From an uncultured Sphingobium sp. (GTDB lineage: Bacteria > Pseudomonadota > Alphaproteobacteria > Sphingomonadales > Sphingomonadaceae): a stretch of 18,238 nucleotides of DNA. A program made the translations under genes and the position numbers. This document shows, piece by piece, positions 1 to 7,459 of the stretch (position 1 is its first letter; every line of letters starts with the position of its first letter). The notes under the pieces are model-generated. The model was not told the DNA's origin. It did no database searches and was given only the letters and a program-made list of their open reading frames with translations. The DNA lies in NCBI GenBank assembly GCA_946479185.1, contig CAMLFF010000029.1:1-18238 (forward strand). Reading direction: 5' to 3'.

Positions 1-897
1 GCCAGCCCGCAATTTCGCGGCATCGTCATGTTGCCGTCCAATCAGGCGCTGGAAGAGGCGATTGACGAGCAGAAGGTCATCGCCGCGCTGGTGATCGAGA
101 GCGATTTCGATCAGCGGATTGCGCGGGGAGAAGGCGCTACCGTCGGTCTCGTGCTGGATGGCCGGCGCTCCAATGCGGCGCAGATTTTGGCCGGCTATGT
201 CAGCCGAATCGCGGGCGGCTATGGCGCCGAGCTGGCCCCCGCCGTGGCGATGCGCATGGGCGAGAGCCAGATCACCCACTGGTACAATCCCAGCCTCGAT
301 TTCATGTGGTTCACCCTGCCCTCGCTGGTCGCGATCATCGTCTCGGTCGCCGGCATTGCCATCACCTCGCAATCCGTGGCGCGTGAGCGGGAGCTTGGCA
401 CCTTCGATCAGCTGATGGTCTCGCCCCTGCGGGTGCATGAGATTCTGATCGGCATGATGGTGCCGCCGATGATGGTGGGCATCTTCAATGGCATCCTGTT
501 TCTGCTGGTCGCCACAATTGCCTTTGGCGTGCCGTTCACAGGGTCGTTCGCCTTGTTCATCCTCTCCATCTTTCTGTTCCAACTCGCGCTCATCGGGCTG
601 GGGCTTCTCGTATCCTCTGCCTCCATGACGCAGCAACAGGCGTTTCTTGGCTCGTTCATTGTGACGATCCCGCTGATCCTGCTCTCCGGTTATGCGGCGC
701 CCATCGATAATATGCCGGACTGGTTGCAGCTGCTCACCCATGCGGACCCGATCCGCTATTTCCTCGTCATCGTGCAGGGTCTCTTCCTCAAGAGCATGCC
801 TGCCGCCGTCGTCTTCCAACAGCTTTGGCCATTGGCGATCATCGCGGCGATCTCGCTTAGCGCTGCCGCCTGGCTGTTCCGCGCCCGAATGGAGTGA
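1..897 (+). CDS. ABC-2 type multidrug efflux permease (5' end outside window)
   Basis: The inner-membrane subunit of an ABC exporter of the YhhJ/YbhR (ABC-2) type, which with a cognate ATPase and an HlyD-like adaptor exports drugs or other compounds. The reading frame is open from base 1, so the N-terminus lies upstream; about 298 residues are visible. The first ~95 visible residues form the soluble periplasmic part usual between TM1 and TM2. Then come several hydrophobic segments, the first followed by the family's signature ARERELGTFDQLMVSPL (roughly bases 376-429), and a last TM helix ending in FRARME. The next gene encodes an outer-membrane channel and begins only a few bases after the stop, so the two are an operon and probably form one tripartite pump. 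The substrate cannot be told from sequence. Confidence 0.9.
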   Translation, partial: ASPQFRGIVMLPSNQALEEAIDEQKVIAALVIESDFDQRIARGEGATVGLVLDGRRSNAAQILAGYVSRIAGGYGAELAPAVAMRMGESQITHWYNPSLDFMWFTLPSLVAIIVSVAGIAITSQSVARERELGTFDQLMVSPLRVHEILIGMMVPPMMVGIFNGILFLLVATIAFGVPFTGSFALFILSIFLFQLALIGLGLLVSSASMTQQQAFLGSFIVTIPLILLSGYAAPIDNMPDWLQLLTHADPIRYFLVIVQGLFLKSMPAAVVFQQLWPLAIIAAISLSAAAWLFRARME

Positions 898-902
898 AGT
901 CC

Positions 903-2369
903 ATGAGACTCCCATCTTCCCCCAAATTGCTGACCGGCGTCCTGCTGCCTTTGCTTGTTTCCGGCTGCGCCCTTGGCCCCAATTATGAGGCTCCCCAGCC
1001 CAACATCGCGAGCGGCTGGGCTGGCGAGGCGCAAGAAGGCGCGGTCACCTCAGGCCCCGTCACCACAGGGGCATGGTGGAAGGATCTGAACGATCCACTG
1101 CTCGATGCGCTGGTCGACGACATGCTCACCTGCAATCCCGATCTGCGCGAAGCACAGGCCCGCCTTGCCGAAGCGCGCGCCAATAATGATGCGGTGCGCG
1201 GTGGTCGCTTGCCGCAGGTGTCGACCAGTACAAGCGCCAATCAGGTGGTGCTTAGCGAGAATGGGCAATTGCCGATCGGGCAGATCCCCGGCGTCTCGCG
1301 TGACTTCGGCCTGTTCGATGTCGGGTTCGATGCCAGCTGGGAGCTTGATCTGTGGGGCAGGCAGGCGCGACAACGGGAGGCTGCGGATGCTCGCACGCAG
1401 GCCGCTGGGCTCTCGGTGGAGGCGACGCGGCTGCAGCTTATTGCGGAGCTTGCTCGCGCCTATGTGAACATGCGCCTCGCCCAGTCCGATGCGGCGAGCG
1501 CGCGTGAGTCTTTAGTGCAGCGCAAGCAACTGGCCGAGCTCGTCGGGCTGCTCGGGAGCGCAGGCGAAGTCGGCCAGATCGAGGTAAATCGCGCGCAGGG
1601 TGAAGCGGACGCTGCACAGCTGGCCCTGACGAGCGCGGAATCATCTGCCCGCGCTGCAGCCCTGCAAGTGGCGCGGCTGGTCGGTGCGCAGCCTGCCGAT
1701 CTGCTTGCGCGCCTTGAAGTTGCTGGCGCCATTCCCGCGCCGCCCGGAGCCATCAGCGCGGGCCTGCCATCCGAACTGCTCCGCCGACGCCCGGACATAT
1801 TAGGAGCGGAGCGGGAGCTGGCCGCCTCCAGCGCGGATATCGGCGTGGCGAGGGCGGATCAATTCCCGCGCTTGTCGCTCGGCCTGGCCTTTGGGCAGCA
1901 AGCTCGTGCAGTGACGGACCTGTTCGACAGCGACAGCAGCCGGTTGCAGGCTGGCCCGAGCCTCTTCTGGCCAATCTTCAATGGCGGTCGCGCCCGCGCG
2001 ATGGTGCGTGCTGCGGATGCGCGCGCGCAAGCTGCTGCTGCCCGTTATGACGCGGCGGTCATCGGCGCGCTCTCGGATAGCGAGGCGGCAATCAATCGAT
2101 ACGACCGGAGCCTAGCGGGCCTCTCTGCTGCCAAAGCAGCCGCGCAGCGGGAGGAGGCATCCTATCGGCTGGCGCTTCAGCGGCAGAGCGCGGGCGAAGA
2201 TGATCGACTCGCCCTGGCCCGCGCGGCGCTAGCCCGGCTGGCTTCGGCGCAACAGCTTGCGCGGGCGCAGGCAAGCGCGGTCGAATCATCCATTGCGCTG
2301 CATAAGGCCTTGGGAGGTGGGTGGAATCCTCAAAATCAGCAAGGCGGAACGACACCTCAGCGGCCTTGA
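903..2369 (+). CDS. Efflux outer-membrane lipoprotein, NodT/OprM family
   Basis: An outer-membrane channel of the RND/ABC efflux type (NodT/OprM/TolC superfamily), trimeric in characterised relatives, forming the exit duct of a tripartite pump. The 488-residue length is normal. The N-terminus is a signal peptide with lipobox LVSGC, Cys22 being the acylated residue, followed by ALGPNYEAP, which is typical of this family. Two repeated outer-membrane-factor helical regions follow; LLRRRPDILGAERELAA (about bases 1780-1830) is a hallmark of the second. I chose ATG at 903 because GGAG at 891-894 lies 8 bases upstream; a GTG at 894, overlapping the permease stop, is in frame and possible. The C-terminus is polar and Gln-rich. 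It almost certainly works with the permease just upstream. Confidence 0.93.
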   Translation: MRLPSSPKLLTGVLLPLLVSGCALGPNYEAPQPNIASGWAGEAQEGAVTSGPVTTGAWWKDLNDPLLDALVDDMLTCNPDLREAQARLAEARANNDAVRGGRLPQVSTSTSANQVVLSENGQLPIGQIPGVSRDFGLFDVGFDASWELDLWGRQARQREAADARTQAAGLSVEATRLQLIAELARAYVNMRLAQSDAASARESLVQRKQLAELVGLLGSAGEVGQIEVNRAQGEADAAQLALTSAESSARAAALQVARLVGAQPADLLARLEVAGAIPAPPGAISAGLPSELLRRRPDILGAERELAASSADIGVARADQFPRLSLGLAFGQQARAVTDLFDSDSSRLQAGPSLFWPIFNGGRARAMVRAADARAQAAAARYDAAVIGALSDSEAAINRYDRSLAGLSAAKAAAQREEASYRLALQRQSAGEDDRLALARAALARLASAQQLARAQASAVESSIALHKALGGGWNPQNQQGGTTPQRP

Positions 2370-2770
2370 GGGGCTTTGCGAGCCCAGTGAATTTTCTGTG
2401 GGCTGAGCGCTCGAAGGCGCAAAGTTTGAGAAGCCAGCTTTCACCGCGATTCGCACCGTGTCGGCGATGATGTTAACAAGGCTGTGACCAATTTAATGCC
2501 GAAAATACAGCAAGTTAAATGCTATATTGGGTGATCGTTGGGAATCCGTGGTCAAGCAGTTTATTTCAGATTTTTGACAGGCCATGCTCTTGATCGCCGC
2601 ACCGGTGACTGTCAGAAGTTGCCCTCGGCGGCCCCCGAATCGCGGGGCTGTTACAGCGGTCGAAGTTGAGCATGGTGCGCGAGAGGGGCAACTCTCGCGA
2701 CGGGATTTTTACGTCCAACGCTCTTCGGCAATGATCGCGATTATGATGTTCGGGGATCGGGGCAGTGACG
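2370..2770. other. dnaA upstream region, no protein gene
   Basis: About 400 bases between the efflux operon and dnaA. It is visibly richer in A/T than the flanking genes, especially 2470-2580. I see no good DnaA boxes, so there is no support for an origin here. It holds three GANTC sites (2448, 2542, 2637), three TTAA tetramers (2473, 2493, 2515), a TATATT (2523-2528) without a matching -35, and a TTGACA (2574-2579) without a convincing -10. A small hairpin follows the upstream stop codon (2371-2385, 5-bp stem, 5-base loop). It lacks a proper T-tract, so I do not call it a terminator. The part nearest dnaA has possible leader structures described separately. Confidence 0.6.
2617..2710 (+). 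promoter_or_regulatory. Possible structured 5' leader of dnaA
   Basis: A perfect 8-bp inverted repeat (CGCGAGAG at 2678-2685, CTCTCGCG at 2692-2699) encloses the 6-base loop GGGCAA and is followed 6 bases later by a T5 run (2706-2710). The loop plus two bases of the right arm (2686-2693) is exactly complementary to AGTTGCCC at 2617-2624. The RNA could therefore fold into the hairpin alone, a long-range helix that excludes it, or a pseudoknot. A 5-bp hairpin (2633-2637 with 2643-2647) lies between. This resembles an attenuator or leader layout, but the T-run is too far from the stem for a canonical terminator. The transcription start is unknown and GC-rich DNA makes chance helices common. Confidence 0.3.
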
Positions 2771-4285
2771 ATGGTGCAATATGTGGAGCAGCCAAGAGGC
2801 GAACGATCGTTATCGCGAGCGGATCAGCTGGAATCCGTAGATTTTCAGTCTGACCGGGATGCGCAGGAAAAGGCCTGGAGCGAAATTCGCGCCGGGATGC
2901 GTCGCGCAATCGGCGTTCGCCTGTTCGATCAATGGATTCGCCCGCTCCGCCTCGGCGCCTTCTGCACCTTGTCCGGCACGCTTGATCTGGAAGCGCCGTC
3001 CGAATTTTCGGCCAGCTATGTGTCGAGCAATTATGCCTCGCGGCTGGCGCTCGCCTGGCGTGGCACGCATTTGGGCGTTCAGGATATTCGCGTGGTTCGC
3101 TCGCGCGAGGCTGCCGAGGCACTCCCCATTACCAAGGCGAGCGGTGCCGATTTGGGCGAAAACCCATCCGACGCCGTTGAGGAGCGCGCAGCGCTCAGCA
3201 AGCCTTATGCGGCGCCGGATCGCTTCCGCCCATCGACTTCGGCCACGCGCCCCAACCGCTTCGAACCGCGCCACGATTTCGCCAGCTTCATGACGGATGC
3301 GAGCAATGAGCTCGCCTTCTCCGCCGCCAAAGCGATGGCAGCCGATGTGCGCCCGCGCTTCAATCCGCTGTTCCTGCACAGCCCAACCGGCTTTGGCAAA
3401 ACGCATCTGCTGCACGCCATTGCCCATGCCTATGCGCAGGAGCTGGGCGAGGATCATCGCGATGGCGCGATCCTCTACATGTCAGCCGAGCGCTTCATGA
3501 ACGAGTTCGTCACCGCGATCCGCGCGAACGATACCTTCACCTTCAAGGCCAAGCTGCGCGCCGCGCGCATGCTGCTGATCGACGATATCCAGTTCATTGC
3601 GGGCAAAGGCCCGACGCAGGAGGAATTCCTCCACACTCTGAACGATCTGATCGACTCAGGCGCACGTATCGCCATTGCCGCCGATCGCCCGCCCCAGCAG
3701 CTTGGCTCGGTCGATCAACGCATTCTCTCGCGTCTCGCCGGTGGTCTGGTGGCGGATATCCAGCCAGCCAGCCTGGATCTGCGCGTAAAAATCCTCGAGG
3801 CGCGCCGCGATGCCGTGACGCCCATCCTCGTGCCGGACGATGTCATCACGCTGCTCGCCACCTCGATCCGCACCAGCATCCGCGAGCTTGAGGGCGCCTT
3901 CAACAAGCTGGTCGCTTATGCGCAGCTGGTGGACAAGGCGATCACGGTCGAGCTGGCGCAATCCATGCTGGCCGAAGCGCTGCGCGCCTGCAATCGCCGC
4001 ATCACCATCGATGAGATCCAGAAGGTGTGCGCCGCGCATTACCGCATCGATCAATCCGAAATGCGCTCACAACGCCGTGCCCGCGCCGTCGCCCGCCCGC
4101 GTCAGGTGGCGATGTACCTCGCCAAGAAGCTCACGCCACGCTCATTGCCGGAAATTGGCCGGGTGTTTGGCGGACGCGATCATTCCACGGTGATCCATGC
4201 CGTGCGTACGATTGAGGCCATGCGGCTCGACAATCCCGAGATGGATTCGGATATCCGTACCTTGCAGAAGCGTCTGGAAGGCTGA
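2771..4285 (+). CDS. dnaA: Chromosomal replication initiator DnaA
   Basis: The AAA+ ATPase that binds DnaA boxes and opens the replication origin; it acts in the cytoplasm on oriC. Approximate positions in the 504-residue product: domain I about 30-110, a variable linker to about 165, and the AAA+ domain about 168-380 with Walker A SPTGFGKT (about 204-211) and Walker B LLIDD (about 268-272). The arginine-finger region is RILSRLAGG and the sensor II region SIRELEGAF. Domain IV carries the signature GRDHSTVIHAV near residue 467, which reads DnaA boxes. ATG 2771 has GGGG 8 bases upstream (2759-2762); the GTG two codons earlier (2765) is an alternative. dnaN, recF and an evident oriC are absent nearby; an isolated dnaA is not unusual in Alphaproteobacteria. 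Upstream GANTC sites suggest methylation-linked control. Confidence 0.97.
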   Translation: MVQYVEQPRGERSLSRADQLESVDFQSDRDAQEKAWSEIRAGMRRAIGVRLFDQWIRPLRLGAFCTLSGTLDLEAPSEFSASYVSSNYASRLALAWRGTHLGVQDIRVVRSREAAEALPITKASGADLGENPSDAVEERAALSKPYAAPDRFRPSTSATRPNRFEPRHDFASFMTDASNELAFSAAKAMAADVRPRFNPLFLHSPTGFGKTHLLHAIAHAYAQELGEDHRDGAILYMSAERFMNEFVTAIRANDTFTFKAKLRAARMLLIDDIQFIAGKGPTQEEFLHTLNDLIDSGARIAIAADRPPQQLGSVDQRILSRLAGGLVADIQPASLDLRVKILEARRDAVTPILVPDDVITLLATSIRTSIRELEGAFNKLVAYAQLVDKAITVELAQSMLAEALRACNRRITIDEIQKVCAAHYRIDQSEMRSQRRARAVARPRQVAMYLAKKLTPRSLPEIGRVFGGRDHSTVIHAVRTIEAMRLDNPEMDSDIRTLQKRLEG

Positions 4286-4290
4286 GCGGG

Positions 4291-4320
4291 GCGCGGGCTG
4301 GGGGCCTGCGCGCTAGGTTT
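4291..4320 (+). terminator. Candidate weak terminator after dnaA
   Basis: An 8-bp stem with one G-U pair (GCGCGGGC at 4291-4298 with GCCTGCGC at 4304-4311) and a 5-base loop begins six bases after the dnaA stop. Only a short T-run follows, after GCTAGG, so termination may be weak or the hairpin may only stabilise the mRNA end. Confidence 0.35.
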
Positions 4321-4415
4321 AGGCTGCTTGGACAGATTTTAGTTTGAATGGCCGCCTGCTTTTTGGAAGCGTCGTCAGGACGTCTTATGTCAAATTGGGG
4401 GTTGAAAGCCGACGG

Positions 4416-4976
4416 TTAGCTATTCTGCTTGAGCACCGCCAAAACACCTCTGACCGCTTCATTTGCGAGCGCAGGAATGTCACTAAGATCGCTCGTGTCG
4501 ATGCTGACAACGGGCCATATCGCCAACGGTCCAAGCGCCCCTAGTTCTTGAAATTGTTGAACCAGACTATCGCGCCGGAATGCGTCATTGTGCCCAGGAT
4601 GGCGAGTACGGGTCACAAATCTCTGCTGCGCGATGTGCGGTTCACACCGACAGTGCAATTCAATCACCGGGGTTGTCAATTCGCTGAGCCAATCCGTGGC
4701 TGTCCCATAGGCGACAGTGCGATTGGTAGGCCGCCAGAATGAAACTAATACACCGGCGCCCAGCGACCCCGCTTCGGCCACCATTTCTTCATCGCTTTTA
4801 CGGCTGAGTTTCTGACGAAGTTCCAGATCTATCGAAGCGTGTTTCTCAAACTCTAGTTCTAACAGATCGTCTTTATCGAGGAATGGCAGTTCCATTGTCT
4901 CAGCAACATATCGGCCGATTGCCGTTTTGCCTGCCGCAGGAAGCCCCGAAACGATTATGAATGGTCGACCTAGCAT
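4416..4976 (-). CDS. P-loop kinase-like ATPase (AAA_33/zeta-toxin-like fold), function unknown
   Basis: A 186-residue protein with Walker A GLPAAGKT at residues 11-18 right after a hydrophobic beta-strand (FIIVS). An acidic LDKDDLLELEFEK segment (33-45) is placed where small-molecule kinases bind their substrate. An Arg-rich lid-like stretch RFVTRTRHPGHND (119-131) follows. This is the pattern of small P-loop phosphotransferases (AAA_33, shikimate-kinase-like, chloramphenicol-phosphotransferase or zeta-toxin relatives). The substrate cannot be told, and there is no antitoxin-like partner next to it. I chose ATG 4976 because the conserved P-loop fold begins there; the frame stays open upstream but without kinase-like sequence. 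The Shine-Dalgarno is weak. The GC content (about 45% over 4801-4920 by hand count) is well below its neighbours, and with its isolated position this suggests acquisition from elsewhere. Confidence 0.75.
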   Translation of the reverse strand: MLGRPFIIVSGLPAAGKTAIGRYVAETMELPFLDKDDLLELEFEKHASIDLELRQKLSRKSDEEMVAEAGSLGAGVLVSFWRPTNRTVAYGTATDWLSELTTPVIELHCRCEPHIAQQRFVTRTRHPGHNDAFRRDSLVQQFQELGALGPLAIWPVVSIDTSDLSDIPALANEAVRGVLAVLKQNS

Positions 4977-5077
4977 TGGCCTATTATCAAGATCGCCTTC
5001 AACCTTGCAACTTCCGCTTTGTTGTCGTGTCCGGACCGGCAGGTTTAGAACTAAAGTGACCGATAGCGTCGTTTTGC

Positions 5078-5713
5078 CTAACCACCAATCTCCGCAATGA
5101 AGGCCGCGCCATCCGGCCCATCCCATTTCAGCGCGCCCACGATCCGCGCGACTTCCTTGCCGTCCTTGTCATAAAGCACAGTCGTTGGCAGCGTGCCGGT
5201 GCCATAGTGGAAGCCCAGCACATTTTCCGGGTCGAGCCATGTTTGCAGCGTGGTCAGCTTGCGCGCTCTCCAGAAGGCGGGAACGGCAGCGGGCTCCATG
5301 TCTTGCGACACGGCGATCACACGCACACCCTTGGCGGCGGCGCCCTGTGCGGCGCGATCAAGCTCGGGCAATTCGGCGACGCAGGGCGCGCACCAGGTTG
5401 CCCACAGGTTCACGAGCAACGGCTTGCCGTCTGCGATCTGCTTGAGCGTCGTCTGCTTGCCGTCGGCGGTGGTGAAGGCCTTGTCCGGCATGGCCGCGCC
5501 CTTGTGGCTGCGGTCGACCAGATGCTCGGAGGCGTTTGCCGCGCCGCCTGCGGCTGGCTGGGCCTCATCGGGCGACACTTCATCGGCGGTTATACCATTG
5601 CTGACCGCGCCACTATTGCCCGCGCCTTGCGCCGCATCATCTGATTGCCTATCGCAACCGCTCGCGGCCAGTGAGAGGCCGATCAGGATAGAAAGAGCAG
5701 CGAAAGAGCGCAT
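5078..5713 (-). CDS. TlpA-like thiol-disulfide oxidoreductase lipoprotein
   Basis: A periplasmic, membrane-anchored thioredoxin-fold reductase of the TlpA/ResA type, used in cytochrome c maturation or to keep periplasmic thiols reduced. The 211-residue product has a lipoprotein signal (lipobox AASGC, Cys20), a low-complexity Ala/Gly/Asp linker to about residue 65, and a thioredoxin domain with active site WCAPC (Cys108, Cys111) and the cis-proline in TLPTT (Pro176). ATG 5713 gives a proper lipoprotein signal and has GGAG six bases upstream; longer in-frame starts add sequence with no signal character. It is divergent from argH and the two start codons share CATG, so each promoter must lie within the other gene unless argH uses its later ATG. 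The specific partner is unknown. Confidence 0.9.
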   Translation of the reverse strand: MRSFAALSILIGLSLAASGCDRQSDDAAQGAGNSGAVSNGITADEVSPDEAQPAAGGAANASEHLVDRSHKGAAMPDKAFTTADGKQTTLKQIADGKPLLVNLWATWCAPCVAELPELDRAAQGAAAKGVRVIAVSQDMEPAAVPAFWRARKLTTLQTWLDPENVLGFHYGTGTLPTTVLYDKDGKEVARIVGALKWDGPDGAAFIAEIGG

Positions 5714-7124
5714 GACAGACTCCGGGAACAGGGGCGCGAACAGCATGTGGGGCGGTCGCTTCGCGGCCGGACCGGCCGCCGTCATGCGCGAGATAAATGC
5801 CTCGCTGCCATTCGACAAGCGCTTGTGGCGTCAGGACATTGCCGGCTCCATCGCCCATGCGCGCATGTTGGCGCAGCAGGGCATCCTCAAGGCAGACGAA
5901 GTGCAGACGATCATTGCCGGTTTGGAAGAGATCCACGCCGAATATGAAGCGGGCGATCTGCCGCATGATCTGGACCTTGAAGATATTCATATGGCGACCG
6001 AATCGCGGCTGGCCGACAAGATCGGCCCGGTTGCCGGGCGGTTGCACACGGCCCGCTCGCGCAACGATCAGGTTGCGACCGATTTCCGCCTGTTCGTGCG
6101 CGATTGTGTGGATGAGGTTGATGCGAGCCTGGAGGCGCTGCAACGCGCGCTGATTGGCCGCGCTGACGAACATGCCGAGTCCGTGATGCCGGGCTTCACG
6201 CACCTTCAGAGCGCCCAGCCGGTGACGCTCGGCCATCATCTGATGGCCTATTATGAGATGATCGCGCGGGATCGCTCGCGCTTTGCCGATGCGCGCGCGC
6301 GCATGAACCTCTCGCCGCTGGGCGCTGCGGCGCTGGCGGGCACGGGCTTCCCGACAGATCGCAACATGACGGCGACAGCGCTCGGCTTTGACGGGCCGAC
6401 GCGCAACAGCCTCGATTCGGTCTCGGATCGCGACTTTGCGCTCGATTATCTGATGGCAGCGACGCAGTGCAGCCTGCACCTCTCGCGTCTCGCGGAAGAA
6501 TTTGTCATCTGGGCAAGCCAGCCCTTTGGCTTCATTTCGCTGCCCGATGCTTATTCGACCGGCAGCTCGATTATGCCGCAAAAGCGCAATCCGGACGCCG
6601 CCGAGCTGGTGCGCGGGCATTCGGGCCGCATCATGGGCTGCATGACCAGCCTGTGCGTGACGATGAAGGGGCTTCCGTTGGCTTATTCCAAGGATATGCA
6701 GGACGATAAGCCGCCCTTGTTCGAGGCGCATGATCTGCTTGGGCTTTCGATCACCGCGATGGCCGGGATGATCGAGACGACGACCTTCCGCACGGACCGG
6801 ATGCGCGCGCTGGCGCAAAGCGGCTATTCCACCGCGACAGACCTCGCCGACTGGCTGGTGCGGGAGGCCAATGTGCCGTTCCGCGAGGCGCATCACATCA
6901 CCGGGCGCGCCGTGAAGGCGGCGGAGGAGGCTGGCGTGCAGTTGGCCGATTTGGCGCTTGAGACGCTGACGGCGATTGACGCGCGGATTGATGAGCGCGT
7001 TTATGCCGTGCTGACGGTCGATGCGTCGGTTGCGAGCCGCATGTCCTTTGGCGGAACGGCGCCGGCACAAGTACGCGCGCAGATTGCGCAGGCGCGCGCG
7101 GCATTGGATGGGAAAGTCGGATGA
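5712..7124 (+). CDS. argH: Argininosuccinate lyase
   Basis: The last step of arginine biosynthesis: argininosuccinate to arginine plus fumarate, a cytoplasmic homotetramer of the fumarase/aspartase superfamily. 470 residues is the usual length. Visible motifs are MWGGRF at the N-terminus, TARSRNDQ (113-120), [10 protein letters not shown] with the catalytic His (about 164) and the superfamily signature [11 protein letters not shown] (284-294) with the catalytic serine loop. Two starts are plausible: ATG 5712, which overlaps the start codon of the divergent thioredoxin gene, and ATG 5745, which begins directly at MWGGRF. The frame is open far upstream, but that part lies opposite the thioredoxin gene and has no ArgH character. 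The stop overlaps the start of the small lipoprotein gene (ATGA), indicating translational coupling. Confidence 0.97.
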   Translation: MTDSGNRGANSMWGGRFAAGPAAVMREINASLPFDKRLWRQDIAGSIAHARMLAQQGILKADEVQTIIAGLEEIHAEYEAGDLPHDLDLEDIHMATESRLADKIGPVAGRLHTARSRNDQVATDFRLFVRDCVDEVDASLEALQRALIGRADEHAESVMPGFTHLQSAQPVTLGHHLMAYYEMIARDRSRFADARARMNLSPLGAAALAGTGFPTDRNMTATALGFDGPTRNSLDSVSDRDFALDYLMAATQCSLHLSRLAEEFVIWASQPFGFISLPDAYSTGSSIMPQKRNPDAAELVRGHSGRIMGCMTSLCVTMKGLPLAYSKDMQDDKPPLFEAHDLLGLSITAMAGMIETTTFRTDRMRALAQSGYSTATDLADWLVREANVPFREAHHITGRAVKAAEEAGVQLADLALETLTAIDARIDERVYAVLTVDASVASRMSFGGTAPAQVRAQIAQARAALDGKVG

Positions 7125-7405
7125 TGAAACGCGCTTTATTCTCGCTGGGTTTGATTGCCCTGCTCGCCGCCTGCGGATCGGTCAAGCCGCTCCGCCCGGC
7201 TGCGGGCATGAGCCAAGTGCCCAAGGCCGCTGCTGCGCCTGAGCGGGAAACCGCCGCGCAATTGATGACGCCATCGACACAGGCGCAACCCCAGCGTCAG
7301 TCCGATTTGCTTACACGATCTGCGGAGCGGGAGGTCGATCCGTTCGATCTTGCACCGGGGCATGATAATGGGCTGCACGGGAATGAGGCAGCGCCTGTAA
7401 AATAG
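7121..7405 (+). CDS. Small lipoprotein, LptM-like candidate
   Basis: A 94-residue lipoprotein: signal peptide with lipobox LAAC (Cys18), then a Pro/Ala/Gln-rich, probably disordered tail ending GNEAAPVK. The residues after the cysteine, GSVKPLRP, resemble the CGxKGPLxxP pattern of LptM (formerly YifL), the small lipoprotein that assists LptD maturation in the LPS export machinery. In enterobacteria lptM sits next to dapF; here the gene lies next to lysA, also in the lysine/DAP pathway, which supports the idea by context. The glycine of KGP is missing, so the match is loose. The gene overlaps the argH stop by four bases and precedes lysA by 54 bases, so an argH-lipoprotein-lysA operon is likely. 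Confidence 0.7.
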   Translation: MMKRALFSLGLIALLAACGSVKPLRPAAGMSQVPKAAAAPERETAAQLMTPSTQAQPQRQSDLLTRSAEREVDPFDLAPGHDNGLHGNEAAPVK

Positions 7406-7459
7406 GGCAGCGCTAAAAGTCGGTTCCCATTGCGGCCCTGAGCTTCTAGGGGCGCAAGG

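Noticed and set aside
2574..2579. TTGACA as the dnaA promoter -35
   Set aside because: No acceptable -10 lies 16-18 bases downstream; kept only as a note.
2370..2770. Replication origin next to dnaA
   Set aside because: No cluster of DnaA boxes (TTATNCACA type) is visible, and in many Alphaproteobacteria oriC is not beside dnaA.
2584..2853. Small plus-strand frame before and over the dnaA start
   Set aside because: No ribosome binding site, no protein-like pattern, and it overlaps dnaA by about 80 bases.
4416..4976. Zeta toxin of a toxin-antitoxin pair
   Set aside because: The P-loop kinase fold would allow it, but there is no small antitoxin-like gene beside it and the substrate motifs are not diagnostic.
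5250..5711. N-terminal extension of argH by about 150 residues
   Set aside because: It lies opposite the thioredoxin lipoprotein gene, has no ArgH-like sequence, and would make the protein far longer than the family.
5649..7070. Long minus-strand open frame (473 codons) opposite argH
   Set aside because: A shadow of argH caused by high GC; Arg/His/Gln-rich, no recognisable domain.
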